Of a stretch of 64,000 nucleotides of DNA, positions 1 through 9,319 are shown in pieces. Source of the stretch: Tumebacillus amylolyticus. GTDB lineage: Bacteria; Bacillota; Bacilli; Tumebacillales; Tumebacillaceae. Position numbers and translations under genes: made by a program. Under the pieces are notes generated by a model that had not been told where the DNA came from, did not search any database, and saw nothing but the letters and a program-made list of their open reading frames with translations. The stretch is taken from the NCBI RefSeq assembly GCF_016722965.1, contig NZ_JAEQNB010000001.1, forward strand, positions 1,081,344-1,145,343. Direction: 5' to 3'. Every line of letters begins with the position of its first letter. Position 1 is the stretch's first letter.

Positions 1-378
1 CACCGCATCGAGCAAAAAATTCAGAATCTCGTAGATGCGCGGTGCCACATCGGCAACCGCTTTCGGTGTGAACACGCCGTTCACCAACTCGCGAAAATCT
101 TGGTGACGCGGCGGATCAACGGTGATGATGTTTTCCGTATTGGTGTTGTCGCGGTTGAAATTGGACGAGAAGGTCTTCGGGTCTTTCAAGATGCGAACGC
201 AATCTTCGTAGAGAAACGCGTCCCACGTTCCGTAGGTCTCGTCGAATCGCAACGGCGTGTTCTCGCGCAGCGTTTTCAAGATCGGAAACGGGTTCGCCCG
301 CTTCTCTTCGGTGTTAAACTCCTCAAGCGGCGGGATGAAACTGGCACCGCGTGTTTGGGCTACTTGTTTCGATTCCAT
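1..378 (-). CDS. Cytochrome P450, N-terminal 126 residues (cut by window edge)
   Basis: This is the amino-terminal part of a haem-thiolate monooxygenase; the rest, including the Cys haem ligand, lies beyond base 1. The visible protein has the soluble bacterial P450 pattern: no membrane anchor, a proline-rich start, and a DPPRH motif at residues 88-92, the helix-C signature usually written DPPEH. The ATG at 378 follows GTAGGAGGAGGAA on the minus strand, so the start is well supported. The gene is divergent from a TetR-family regulator starting at 605, which may control it. The substrate cannot be told from this fragment. Confidence 0.9.
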   Translation of the reverse strand, partial: MESKQVAQTRGASFIPPLEEFNTEEKRANPFPILKTLRENTPLRFDETYGTWDAFLYEDCVRILKDPKTFSSNFNRDNTNTENIITVDPPRHQDFRELVNGVFTPKAVADVAPRIYEILNFLLDAV

Positions 379-480
379 GAAATTGTCTTCCTCCTCCTAC
401 AACGATAATGGATTACATTTTTATTTTTATTATAAGTTTCGTGTCCCTAATTACAACCGACAGAATCCGGCGAAATGTCG

Positions 481-534
481 AATAAACAACAGATTTCCTC
501 AATCTGTCGAGCAACTGCGAAATAAACAACAGAT
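481..534. promoter_or_regulatory. Paired direct repeats in the P450/TetR divergent promoter region
   Basis: The 14-mer AATAAACAACAGAT occurs at 481-494 and exactly again at 521-534, 40 bases or about four helical turns apart. AGATT-TCCTC-AATCT at 491-505 forms a small dyad on the first copy. The arrangement suits binding by the adjacent TetR-type regulator, but this is inference from position. Confidence 0.4.
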
Positions 535-604
535 AGACACCATGTTGATTTTGCGATATAAGAGTAGGTATTCACTTTGACAGACCCGACAGGAGGACGG
601 AACT

Positions 605-1180
605 TTGGAAGAAAAACTCGACGCCCGCATCAAACGCTCTCGCCAACTCTTGCGCGAAGCTTTGGTCACCTTAATTGAAGAAAAAGGATACGAACGCCTC
701 ACCGTCCGCGACATCACCGACCGAGCGGCGCTCAACCGCTCGACGTTTTACCTGCACTACCAAGACAAGGAAGACTTGCTCCGCCAAACGGCCAAGGAAG
801 TGTTGGACGAACTGCGCGCCTGCTTTCAAACCCCCGAGCCGATTCCGCTGAAGGACGACATCTCGCCGACGCTGATCTCCCTCTTCGAACACGTCGAGCA
901 GAACGGCGACTTCTATCAGGTGATGCTCAGCGAGAAAGGCTTCCCGCGTTTCCAGTTCTATCTGGAAAAAGTCATGATCGACTCGCTCAAGGGACGCCAA
1001 GACCTGCTGCAACCGCAAGGGGAGTTGGCGGTGCCGTTCGATTTTTTCCTGCATTACATCGCCTCGGCACACACGGGGATGATCGCGTGGTGGCTTGGGC
1101 AAGACAGGCCGTACTCGCCGAAATACATGGCGACCCAATTGACCCGCCTCATTCGTTCCACCGCCCAAGCGTTGCGATAA
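605..1180 (+). CDS. TetR/AcrR family transcriptional regulator
   Basis: A 191-residue DNA-binding regulator. The N-terminal third is a typical TetR helix-turn-helix: a helix with RQLLREALVTLIEEKGYE, then LTVRDITDRAALNRSTFYLHY, where TFYxHYxxKEDLL is the family hallmark. The C-terminal domain, the likely ligand-binding and dimer part, is not recognisable beyond being helical. The start is TTG at 605, preceded by AGGAGGA at 591-597; no better start lies upstream. It is divergent from the cytochrome P450 gene and probably regulates that gene and itself, perhaps through the repeats at 481-534. The effector is unknown. Confidence 0.9.
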   Translation: MEEKLDARIKRSRQLLREALVTLIEEKGYERLTVRDITDRAALNRSTFYLHYQDKEDLLRQTAKEVLDELRACFQTPEPIPLKDDISPTLISLFEHVEQNGDFYQVMLSEKGFPRFQFYLEKVMIDSLKGRQDLLQPQGELAVPFDFFLHYIASAHTGMIAWWLGQDRPYSPKYMATQLTRLIRSTAQALR

Positions 1181-1254
1181 AAAAGCAAAGTCTTCCAACT
1201 TGTAGTCCACAGGTTTACAATGAAGTTGACGGCAATACGAGGGGAGTGGAAAGG

Positions 1255-2031
1255 ATGGTTGAAAAATTTTCTGTGCCGATCCCGACTCATGAGGCAGAAC
1301 GAACGATTCGCGTCTACCTGCCGAAAAGCTACGAAGCGGGAGACAGGCGCTATCCGGTTCTCTATGCGCATGACGGGCAAAACCTCTTTCACGATGCAGA
1401 CGCAACGGGTGGAGTGTCTCTGGGCTTGGAAGCGTATTTTGATACGCACGGCGTGGAGATGATCGTCGTCGGCATCGACTCCGTACCGGGCGAACAGCGA
1501 ATTATCGACTATTATGCGTGGGCACACGGGGAGTTCAGTCAGCGCATCTTGGGAGAGGCGTGTACGTTGCCCGCCAAGGGAGAAGCGTACATCGACTTCA
1601 TCGTGCAGGACTTGAAACCGTTGATCGACCGGAAGTATCGGACTCTTGAAAACTCGACGGCGATGGCGGGGATTTCGTCAGGCGGTTCGATTTCGATGTA
1701 TGCGGCCTGTGCGTACCCGCACATTTTCAAACGGATCGCCGGGTTTTCCAATGCGTTTTACCGCAACCAAGAAGGCATAGAGGACTTCGTGCGGGACTCC
1801 GACTTGTCGCTTCTGGAAAACGTCTACTTGGATTGTGGAGCGCAGGAAGGCAAGGGCGAGGAGGAGATCGCGCAGATCTTCCTCGGCTCGAACCGATCTG
1901 TCTACGAGATCTTGAAACAGAAGTTCCCACAGGCAAGATTCCGAGTGGTGGAGGACGGGGAGCACAGCTATGAGCATTTCAAAAAACGTGCTCCGGAAGT
2001 GTTGGCCTCTTTGTTTGAGGACATCCTGTGA
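1255..2031 (+). CDS. Putative esterase, alpha/beta hydrolase fold (esterase D / Fes-like)
   Basis: A 258-residue cytosolic hydrolase of the putative-esterase family that includes esterase D and enterochelin esterase. Visible signatures are RYPVLYAHDGQNLF near residues 32-45 and the nucleophile elbow GISSGG with Ser141 as probable nucleophile. A late GEHSYEHF supplies the likely catalytic His. The start is ATG 1255 after GGGGAGTGGAAAGG; an upstream in-frame ATG at 1087 lies inside the TetR gene and has no ribosome site. The stop lies 30 bases before the next gene's ATG, so the two are probably co-transcribed. The substrate is unknown. Confidence 0.85.
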   Translation: MVEKFSVPIPTHEAERTIRVYLPKSYEAGDRRYPVLYAHDGQNLFHDADATGGVSLGLEAYFDTHGVEMIVVGIDSVPGEQRIIDYYAWAHGEFSQRILGEACTLPAKGEAYIDFIVQDLKPLIDRKYRTLENSTAMAGISSGGSISMYAACAYPHIFKRIAGFSNAFYRNQEGIEDFVRDSDLSLLENVYLDCGAQEGKGEEEIAQIFLGSNRSVYEILKQKFPQARFRVVEDGEHSYEHFKKRAPEVLASLFEDIL

Positions 2032-2061
2032 GTGGATGAAAAAAGGAGGACCTCAAAGCCC

Positions 2062-3021
2062 ATGAAAATCGGGTTTCGCACGATCAAAACGGCAGTGGGC
2101 AGCGCACTGTCCATCTATGTCGCTTCCTATCTTGGATTGGAGTTCTACTCGTTTGCCGGAATCTTGACGATGCTCTGCTTGCGGGAGACGGTGAAGCGTT
2201 CCTTTCGCGATGCGTGGGAGCGCTTCGTTGCGTGCTTGATCGGGATCGCCTTTGCGGTGCTCGCGTTTCACCTGTTCGGGTTCCACCCGTGGGTCATCGG
2301 GCTGATCTTGCTGTTCCTCATCCCGACGTCGGTGATGTTGAAAGTGCAAGGCAGCGTCCTCACCGCGTGTGTCATCATCCTGCATATGTTCATGTCGGAG
2401 CACGTCGGCGTGTCGATGGTGCTCAACGAATTGAAACTGGTCGCCGTCGGGATCGGAGCGGCGTTGTTGATGAATTCCTACATGCCAAACCGCGAGAAAG
2501 AACTGGTGCGGCTGCAAAAGCAAATCGAGGGAAACTTCAAGAGCATTTTTCAACAGATTGCACGCTTCTTGCGGGAGGGTGCGACCGATTGGGAAGGGCG
2601 CGAGATCACGGAAACGGTGGACATCTTGCGCGATGCGTTGAAGCTGGCGTTGGAGGATATTGAAAACCACGTGCTCCGCGAGGAGACCGGCTATTATGCG
2701 TACTTCCTCATGCGCAGTCGCCAGTTTGAGATCATCCAGCGGATTATGCTGACCCTCTCGCCCTTGGAAGGCTCCTACGAACAAGGCCGTCAGATCGCCG
2801 ACTACCTTGACGAGATGTCGGTCCACATCGCCCCCGGTACGCGGGAGATGACCCAAGGCCGCCTCGACTCCTTGGCCCGCCTCCAAGACGAGTTCAAAAA
2901 AGCAGACCTGCCCCAGAACCGGCATGAGTTTGAGAATCGCGCCGCCCTCTTGCACTTCATTCATGACATGGAACGATATTTGAAGATCAAGCAGAAGTGG
3001 TTGATTCGGGACAAGCGGTAG
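2062..3021 (+). CDS. Aromatic acid exporter family membrane protein (YqjA-like, ArAE_1)
   Basis: A 319-residue membrane protein. The first 150 residues hold four or five hydrophobic segments with the family pattern RTIKTAVGSALSIYVASYLG. The remaining soluble half is helical and charged, as in the ArAE_1/DUF939 C-terminal domain of Bacillus YqjA. The family is related to aromatic carboxylic acid efflux proteins, but transport has not been shown for most members. The start is ATG 2062 after AAAGGAGGA; the GTG at 2032 touches the previous stop and has no ribosome site. A terminator follows. Confidence 0.8.
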   Translation: MKIGFRTIKTAVGSALSIYVASYLGLEFYSFAGILTMLCLRETVKRSFRDAWERFVACLIGIAFAVLAFHLFGFHPWVIGLILLFLIPTSVMLKVQGSVLTACVIILHMFMSEHVGVSMVLNELKLVAVGIGAALLMNSYMPNREKELVRLQKQIEGNFKSIFQQIARFLREGATDWEGREITETVDILRDALKLALEDIENHVLREETGYYAYFLMRSRQFEIIQRIMLTLSPLEGSYEQGRQIADYLDEMSVHIAPGTREMTQGRLDSLARLQDEFKKADLPQNRHEFENRAALLHFIHDMERYLKIKQKWLIRDKR

Positions 3022-3046
3022 ACGTCTGTGACGAAGATGTGAAAAG

Positions 3047-3081
3047 AGACCCCCTTCGCGAAGAAGTGGGGTCTTTTTTTG
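3047..3081 (+). terminator. Rho-independent terminator
   Basis: Stem AGACCCC / GGGGTCT around a short loop, followed by a T-run, closes the 1255-3021 unit. Confidence 0.85.
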
Positions 3082-3169
3082 TTGGGCACAAAGAAAAATC
3101 AAATTCTTCTCCCCCATACTGAAGTCAACACCCCAACACAACCAAAAACCTCTAAGGAGTGACGAATAC

Positions 3170-3505
3170 ATGAAACCGAAACAATGGGTCCCTTGGATCA
3201 TCCGCCTGGGCAGCGTCGCCCTCGTCTCCGTCTTGACGGGGCAGATCACGACGGCGAACGTCAACCATAACGACAATCAAACTGCGATCAACGAAAAAGA
3301 AAATGTCAACGGAAATCAAAGCACACCCGATCCCAACGGCTCGACGATCGACGACGGTTTGAACGGCACCGACGGCTACATCGGCGGCGATGACAGGACC
3401 ATCGATCCCGGTCAAAACTTTGGAAGCAACAACTCCCAAGGCTCGTCCGGCTTCACCCGACCGAACCGAGGCGGAGGCAACAACACCCGTACGCACGGGT
3501 CTTGA
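3170..3505 (+). CDS. Small secreted or membrane-anchored Asn/Gly-rich protein
   Basis: A 111-residue protein that I cannot assign to a family. Residues 1-29 look like a signal peptide or anchor: KPK at the start, then the hydrophobic stretch WIIRLGSVALVSVLTG. The rest is low complexity, rich in Asn, Gly, Asp, Ser and Thr. There are no cysteines and no CXXCH. The start is ATG 3170 after TAAGGAGTGACG. It abuts the ApbE gene, so it could be an accessory or acceptor of the flavinylation cluster. The usual FMN-attachment motif ending in SGAT is not present; the closest match is SSGFT. Confidence 0.75.
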   Translation: MKPKQWVPWIIRLGSVALVSVLTGQITTANVNHNDNQTAINEKENVNGNQSTPDPNGSTIDDGLNGTDGYIGGDDRTIDPGQNFGSNNSQGSSGFTRPNRGGGNNTRTHGS

Positions 3506-3525
3506 GAAAAAGGAGGCAGACCGAC

Positions 3526-4443
3526 ATGACCCAACAGAATTTTTCCTTTCGCGCCATGAACACCAACGTGGAAATCTGCTTCCTCCCCGCAAATTCTATG
3601 GAAGATTCTGAATTCACCGCGCTGATGACCGACGTGCAGTTCCTCTTCGAACAAGTCGAGGACACCTGCTCCCGCTTCCGTCCCGACAGCGAGTTGTCCC
3701 GCCTCAACGAAATGGCGGCGCAAACCAATCGGGCGGAGAACTGGTTCCCCGTCTCGACGTTGCTCTGCGACCTCCTCATCGCAGCGGAGGAAGCCTACCA
3801 CGACACAGACGGAATCTTCAACCCCGGTCTGCTTCGCCATCTGCAAACGGCAGGCTACGATCTTTCCTTTGAAAAGCTCCAACCGCAACCCATGAAAAAA
3901 AGCGAAGCCCTGCTCACCGCACCCGGTCTTCCTTTTCACCTGAACGCCAAACACAAAACGATCTCCCTCCAACCTCACGCCCAACTCGATTTAGGAGGCA
4001 TCGCCAAAGGTTGGACCGTTGACCGTGCCGTCGCACATCTGCGCCGATTCGGAGCCGGATTCGTCAATGCAGGCGGTGACTTGCGCGTCTTCGGTCAAAC
4101 GAAGGAACCGTGGAACATCGGAGTTGAGGACCCGTTCGCACCTGACCGGGACGTTGCGAGCTTGCAGATGTCATCGGGGGCTCTGGCGACTTCCTCCACC
4201 GTCAAACGCCGCTGGCAGCAGGGCAGTATCTGGCAACATCACCTGCTCGATTCCACAACCGGCCGTCCGTCCACGTCTGCGATTGCAACGGCCACCGTAA
4301 CGGCCCCGACCGCCGTCCAAGCAGACGTCTGGGCCAAAACCGTACTGTTTCTCGGCCCCGAACGAGGCGCAGACTTCCTGCGTCGTCGAAACCAACAGGG
4401 CGTCGTCGTCCACCACACTCGAAACGTGCAATTTGTAAAATAA
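3526..4443 (+). CDS. apbE: FAD:protein FMN transferase (ApbE family)
   Basis: A 305-residue enzyme that transfers FMN from FAD onto a threonine of extracytosolic redox proteins, using Mg. Family signatures are FRAMNTNVEI at the N-terminus (AMGT region), DTDGIFNPGLL, DLGGIAKGWTVDRAV, and GFVNAGGDLRVFG. I see no lipoprotein signal, so this copy may stay in the cytosol or use the neighbour for export. The start is ATG 3526 after AAAAAGGAGGC; the in-frame TTG at 3502 overlaps the preceding stop. It lies between a small exported protein and a haem-b ferric-reductase-like protein, the context typical of extracytosolic flavin electron transfer. Confidence 0.9.
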   Translation: MTQQNFSFRAMNTNVEICFLPANSMEDSEFTALMTDVQFLFEQVEDTCSRFRPDSELSRLNEMAAQTNRAENWFPVSTLLCDLLIAAEEAYHDTDGIFNPGLLRHLQTAGYDLSFEKLQPQPMKKSEALLTAPGLPFHLNAKHKTISLQPHAQLDLGGIAKGWTVDRAVAHLRRFGAGFVNAGGDLRVFGQTKEPWNIGVEDPFAPDRDVASLQMSSGALATSSTVKRRWQQGSIWQHHLLDSTTGRPSTSAIATATVTAPTAVQADVWAKTVLFLGPERGADFLRRRNQQGVVVHHTRNVQFVK

Positions 4444-4455
4444 GGAGGTCTCCCC

Positions 4456-5034
4456 GTGAACACGATACTTTCGTTCTACCACGTCAGCTTGCCCGCTTGG
4501 GTTGACGCTTGGACCTTAACTCGGTCGGCGGGCATCGGCGGCTACGTGCTGCTGACCCTCTCCGTGCTCGTCGGTCTCTACCAATCCATCCGCACCAAAC
4601 AGGGCAAACCGGCTCCGATCGCCGCTGCCGCCCACGTCTCGATGGCGCGCTGGTCGCTGTATCTGGTGCTGGTCCACCTGATCTTGCTCGCGTTTGACAG
4701 CTATTCGAACTACTCGTGGTCCGAACTGCTCATCCCGTTCACCTCGCATTTGGAACCGATCCCGATGGCATTTGGCATCATCGCGGGCTACCTGCTTCTC
4801 TTCACAATGGTCACCACCGAATTGCGAACCAAAATCGGACAGAAAGCATGGAAGAAACTCCACATGGCAAGCCCGATTCTCTACCTGCTCTCCACCGTCC
4901 ACGGCATCGCAAACGGCACCGACACCGGTTCGTACCTCCCGATGTACATCGCAAGCAGCCTCAGCGTCATCCTCATGCTCGTCATCCGCTTCGGCTTCGC
5001 AGGCAAATCCAAAAAAACCGCAGAAGCCTCATAA
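4456..5034 (+). CDS. Ferric-reductase-like transmembrane haem b protein
   Basis: A 192-residue integral membrane protein with about six hydrophobic segments. Four histidines, His60, His74, His136 and His149, form two pairs on two helices, the spacing expected for two stacked b haems in ferric reductase and YedZ/MsrQ-like domains. No FAD or NAD domain follows, so it must pass electrons to or from a partner. The start is GTG 4456 after TAAGGAGGTC. It is the last gene of the ApbE cluster and is followed by a terminator. The pairing with ApbE suggests electrons move across the membrane to a flavinylated protein, which is inference. Confidence 0.8.
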   Translation: MNTILSFYHVSLPAWVDAWTLTRSAGIGGYVLLTLSVLVGLYQSIRTKQGKPAPIAAAAHVSMARWSLYLVLVHLILLAFDSYSNYSWSELLIPFTSHLEPIPMAFGIIAGYLLLFTMVTTELRTKIGQKAWKKLHMASPILYLLSTVHGIANGTDTGSYLPMYIASSLSVILMLVIRFGFAGKSKKTAEAS

Positions 5035-5038
5035 AAAG

Positions 5039-5075
5039 AGACGCATTCCCTCACGAAGGGAACGCGTCTTTTTTT
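5039..5075 (+). terminator. Rho-independent terminator
   Basis: AGACGC-A-TTCCCT pairs with AGGGAA-C-GCGTCT and is followed by seven T; it ends the ApbE cluster and faces the convergent gene ending at 5087. Confidence 0.85.
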
Positions 5076-5086
5076 GCTAGAGTCAT

Positions 5087-6349
5087 TTAGACGACAACTT
5101 CTTCGACCACCACAGGACGCAACGCCTTCGTTTCATCTACATACACAAACGCATCGTACCTTTCCGCCATATTCGACGGCACATAATTCCCGCGCTCATA
5201 CTCAGGGTAGTAGACCACGCCAATCGCACGATGCCCGACGGTGGTTTGGAACAGGGGATTCTCCGGCCCGAGGAAGAGAATTTGGTTGTGAGCTCCTGCT
5301 CTGTGCATCAAGTCTTCCCAGGAATTATGGATCGCTTTGGGGACGGGCATCACTTGCAGGGGAGCGCCCCATTCGCGAGCGGCGATGACCGTGCCGCGGT
5401 GAGTACCGAATCCGATCGCATAGCAGTTTTCGCGCCCGTATTGCTCGCGGACCAACTGCCCGACGTTGACCATGCCTTCGCTTGCCATATCGGTCGCCCG
5501 TGCATCGCCGATGTGCGTGTTGTGCTCCCAGATGATCGCTTTCGCCCCCGTGCCGTGGAAGCGCATCAACTGGTTCAACGCCTCGACCATATGCGTATCG
5601 CGGATGTTCCACGAGTCGTTGCCGCCGCGCACCATCGAGCGGTAGTAGCGCTCCGCATTCACCGCGACCATCGCGTTCAACTCGGCACTCAACTCCGCTT
5701 CGCTCTCCACTCGTCCGTTGAAACGGCGCTCTTGCAACGAAGTCAGGAGTTTGACGACTTCCTCCTCGCACGTTTCATGCAGATACGCCGCCGCCATGCC
5801 ATACGTCTGTCCTTCGCGCGAGTAGGGCTCGAAGCAGGCGAACGCACGCTTCGCTTTGAACAGCTCGGGGGAGTTCGTCTCCTCCAGATACTTCAAGACT
5901 TCCTCCATCGACTCCCACAGGCTGTACATATCCAGTCCGTAGAAGCCTACGCGTTTTGATTCGTCGCGGTTCGCATTGAACCCGCGCATCCACTTCCCGA
6001 GTTCCATCACTTCTTGGTTCGCCCACATCCACGTCGGCCAGCGGTTGAAGGCACCGACAGCTTCGCGCACGGAACCGGGTGCGCCGGAGGTGTTTTTTAC
6101 GTATTGGTTGAGGCTGTAGCAAGAGGGCCAGTCGCCTTCGACGCCGATGAAGTTGAACCCCTTGCGTTCGATGAGGCGCTTACTCAGCTCCATCCGCAAG
6201 CTGTAAAACTCCGAAGTCCCGTGCGACGCTTCGCCCAGCATCACGATCTGCGCATCTCCAATTGCATCCACCAACTCATCGAGATCGTCGTGCGAGTCGA
6301 GACGGAGGGAGTGGTTGCGAATTTCTTCAACGATGTCGTGTTTGTTCAT
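5087..6349 (-). CDS. Erythromycin esterase family protein
   Basis: A 420-residue member of the erythromycin esterase / succinoglycan biosynthesis family (PF05139). Clear motifs are MLGEASHGTSEFY with Glu40 and His43, FIGVEGDWPSC with Glu71, IIWEHNTHIGDAR, and AIGFGTHRGTV; these supply the acidic and His residues of the active site. True macrolide resistance is only one of several roles in this family, and most Bacillales copies are uncharacterised. The start chosen is ATG 6349 behind AGGGA; an ATG seven codons upstream has no ribosome site. No signal peptide is visible. Confidence 0.85.
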   Translation of the reverse strand: MNKHDIVEEIRNHSLRLDSHDDLDELVDAIGDAQIVMLGEASHGTSEFYSLRMELSKRLIERKGFNFIGVEGDWPSCYSLNQYVKNTSGAPGSVREAVGAFNRWPTWMWANQEVMELGKWMRGFNANRDESKRVGFYGLDMYSLWESMEEVLKYLEETNSPELFKAKRAFACFEPYSREGQTYGMAAAYLHETCEEEVVKLLTSLQERRFNGRVESEAELSAELNAMVAVNAERYYRSMVRGGNDSWNIRDTHMVEALNQLMRFHGTGAKAIIWEHNTHIGDARATDMASEGMVNVGQLVREQYGRENCYAIGFGTHRGTVIAAREWGAPLQVMPVPKAIHNSWEDLMHRAGAHNQILFLGPENPLFQTTVGHRAIGVVYYPEYERGNYVPSNMAERYDAFVYVDETKALRPVVVEEVVV

Positions 6350-6442
6350 TCTGCATCCCTGTCTTTCCATTTGAATTGACAGTGAAAGTATGTCCGTTCC
6401 GTGCTACAATCCATGTACTTGGAAATGTTGGGAGGCATCAAC

Positions 6443-7201
6443 ATGATGACGTACCGACTGGAGCGTTTTTTGCCGAAGATCGAAGCGTTGCCCGCTCACG
6501 GCAAGCTGCGGCAGGAGGACTTGTTGACGCCGGCGTTTCGACTTCAACAGCAGGGAAGTGTGGAGATCTACTACGCCCCGCACAACGACTACATCAACAC
6601 GGCGGCCAAAGTCTGCATCGTCGGCATCACGCCGGGCTGGCAGCAGATGGAGCTCTCGTTTCGTCAGGTGCGCGATGACCTGCAAGCCCAAACCTTCTCC
6701 CTCGACGAGATCGCCCGCCGCGCCAAGGAAGTTGCCGGACTTGCAGGCACGATGCGCAAGAACGTCATCGAGATGCTGGACGACCTCGGGCTTCCTGAAA
6801 AAGTGGGCGTCCCAACGGCAGCCCACCTTTTTTCAGACCGGCGCGACTTGCTGCATACCACGTCGCTGATCCACGACCCCGTGTTCGTCAAAGGCCGCAA
6901 CTACACCGGACACACACCGCAGATTGCGTCGACTCCCATCTTGAAAACCTACGCCTATGAGAAGTTTCCGCATGAATGGAAGCAACTCACGCACAACCCG
7001 CTCCTCATCCCGTTAGGAAAAAGCGTCGCGGACATTCTCGCGACCCTCATCGACGAGGGCGTGCTCGATCGGGAGCGCTGTCTGCTCGGTTTTCCCCACC
7101 CCTCAGGCGCCAACGGGCATCGTAAGACGCAATTTGCGCAGGTCAAAGAACAGTTACAGATTCAACTAGAGACTTTTTTTCTGCGAGATTGCAAAGTATA
7201 A
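6443..7201 (+). CDS. Uracil-DNA-glycosylase-fold protein, function unknown
   Basis: A 252-residue protein. Two short motifs recall the UDG superfamily: VGITPGW near residues 60-66, where the loop GxxPG contacts the base, and GFPHPSGANGHR near the C-terminus, like the HPS(P/G) leucine-loop region. The catalytic Asp or Asn after the first motif is not obvious, so activity on uracil is doubtful. The start is ATG 6443 after GGGAGG; an earlier in-frame ATG lacks a ribosome site. It is followed within 30 bases by proC. A nucleotide or base-binding role would also fit. Confidence 0.65.
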   Translation: MMTYRLERFLPKIEALPAHGKLRQEDLLTPAFRLQQQGSVEIYYAPHNDYINTAAKVCIVGITPGWQQMELSFRQVRDDLQAQTFSLDEIARRAKEVAGLAGTMRKNVIEMLDDLGLPEKVGVPTAAHLFSDRRDLLHTTSLIHDPVFVKGRNYTGHTPQIASTPILKTYAYEKFPHEWKQLTHNPLLIPLGKSVADILATLIDEGVLDRERCLLGFPHPSGANGHRKTQFAQVKEQLQIQLETFFLRDCKV

Positions 7202-7229
7202 TGATGCCAGTATGATGGGAGGAAGATCA

Positions 7230-8039
7230 GTGAGGAAGCAACGGATCTTGTTCATTGGCGCAGGACGAATGGCGGAAGCGATTTTTGCCGGTGTATTGCG
7301 TACACAGAAGGACTACATAGAGGAGATCGTCGTCGCGAACCGCTCAGACCTTGCGCGGCTTCACGCGATGCGCGACCAATACGGCGTCAGCGTCACCACC
7401 GATTGGCGAGACGCTGTTGCCAAAGCGGATGTCGTGTTGCTTGCGATGCCGCCGCAGAACCATCGCGATGTGCTGACTCAACTCGCACCCTACATCAAGG
7501 GCCAGTTGGTGATGACCGTCGCCGCCGGGATTGGAATCGGACTGCTTGAAGAAACGCTTCCCGCAGGCACGCCCGTCGTCTGGATCATGCCGAACACCGC
7601 AGCGGGCATCGGAGAGTCGATCACCCTGTTCACCTGCGGACGACACGTCGAGGACAAGCAGCGCGACGTGCTGAACATGGTCCTCGCAGGAATCGGCGAA
7701 GCGGTAGAATGCACAGAACAACAAGTACACGATCTCACCGCCATTACCGGCAGTGCTCCGGCGTTTCTCTATCGAATGGTCGAGGAGCTGGAACTTTCGG
7801 CACAAGGATACGGCATGGCACCGGAAACAGCGCGCCGCATGGTCGCCCAGATGATCTACGGATCGGCGGCGATGCTGAAAACGGGCGCAGACCCTGCCGA
7901 TTTGCGAGACAGTGTGACAACGCCGGGCGGTGCGACGGCAGCGGGGCTTCGCGTGATGGACGAGCGTCGTTTTTCTGAAATGATGCAAGGTGCAGTCGAA
8001 GCCACCAATGCCCGCGCCCGCGAGATGGCGAACGAATAA
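7230..8039 (+). CDS. proC: Pyrroline-5-carboxylate reductase
   Basis: A 269-residue enzyme for the last step of proline synthesis, reducing pyrroline-5-carboxylate with NAD(P)H. The N-terminal Rossmann motif is FIGAGRMAEAIF. The conserved C-terminal block is DLRDSVTTPGGATAAGL, preceded by ITGSAPAFLYRMVEEL. The length is normal for the family. The start is GTG 7230, seven bases after GGGAGGA; the ATG at 7212 lies upstream of that site. The next gene follows 22 bases downstream and is probably co-transcribed. Confidence 0.93.
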   Translation: MRKQRILFIGAGRMAEAIFAGVLRTQKDYIEEIVVANRSDLARLHAMRDQYGVSVTTDWRDAVAKADVVLLAMPPQNHRDVLTQLAPYIKGQLVMTVAAGIGIGLLEETLPAGTPVVWIMPNTAAGIGESITLFTCGRHVEDKQRDVLNMVLAGIGEAVECTEQQVHDLTAITGSAPAFLYRMVEELELSAQGYGMAPETARRMVAQMIYGSAAMLKTGADPADLRDSVTTPGGATAAGLRVMDERRFSEMMQGAVEATNARAREMANE

Positions 8040-8061
8040 ACGAGGAGGCTCAACCGACACC

Positions 8062-8229
8062 ATGAGCGACCAAGACAAAAACATTGATATGATGCGCAAA
8101 CTCGTCGAAGCCAAGAAAGCCAAGAGCGCAGGCCAACGCGGCCTCGGACGCGCCGACAAAGACATTCAGGCCAAAGCGATGAAAGTCACCAAGCAACATA
8201 AAAAAGGCGGACTCTTCGACGGCAAATAA
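8062..8229 (+). CDS. Small basic protein of unknown function
   Basis: A 55-residue, lysine-rich protein, MSDQDKNIDMMRKLVEAKKAK onward, ending KKGGLFDGK. It is helical and positively charged without membrane segments, which would fit nucleic acid or ribosome contact, but I recognise no family. The start is ATG 8062 with GAGGAGG at 8042-8048. It sits between proC and trpS in the same direction. Confidence 0.65.
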   Translation: MSDQDKNIDMMRKLVEAKKAKSAGQRGLGRADKDIQAKAMKVTKQHKKGGLFDGK

Positions 8230-9279
<1,050 letters not shown>

Positions 9280-9283
9280 AAAA

Positions 9284-9316
9284 AACCTCGGCACCGTCTG
9301 GTGACCGAGGTTTTTC
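9284..9316. terminator. Bidirectional terminator between trpS and the YqjF-like gene
   Basis: AACCTCGG-CACC pairs with GGTG-A-CCGAGGTT and has A and T runs on both sides, serving the two convergent genes. Confidence 0.85.
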
Positions 9317-9319
9317 TTT

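Noticed and set aside
3170-3505. FMN-attachment site in the small exported protein
   Set aside because: The nearest match, SSGFT, lacks the SGA(S/T)xT form and the surrounding FMN-binding domain is absent.
6381-6415. TTGACA and TACAAT ahead of the UDG-fold gene
   Set aside because: They are 23 bases apart, so they do not form a convincing promoter pair.
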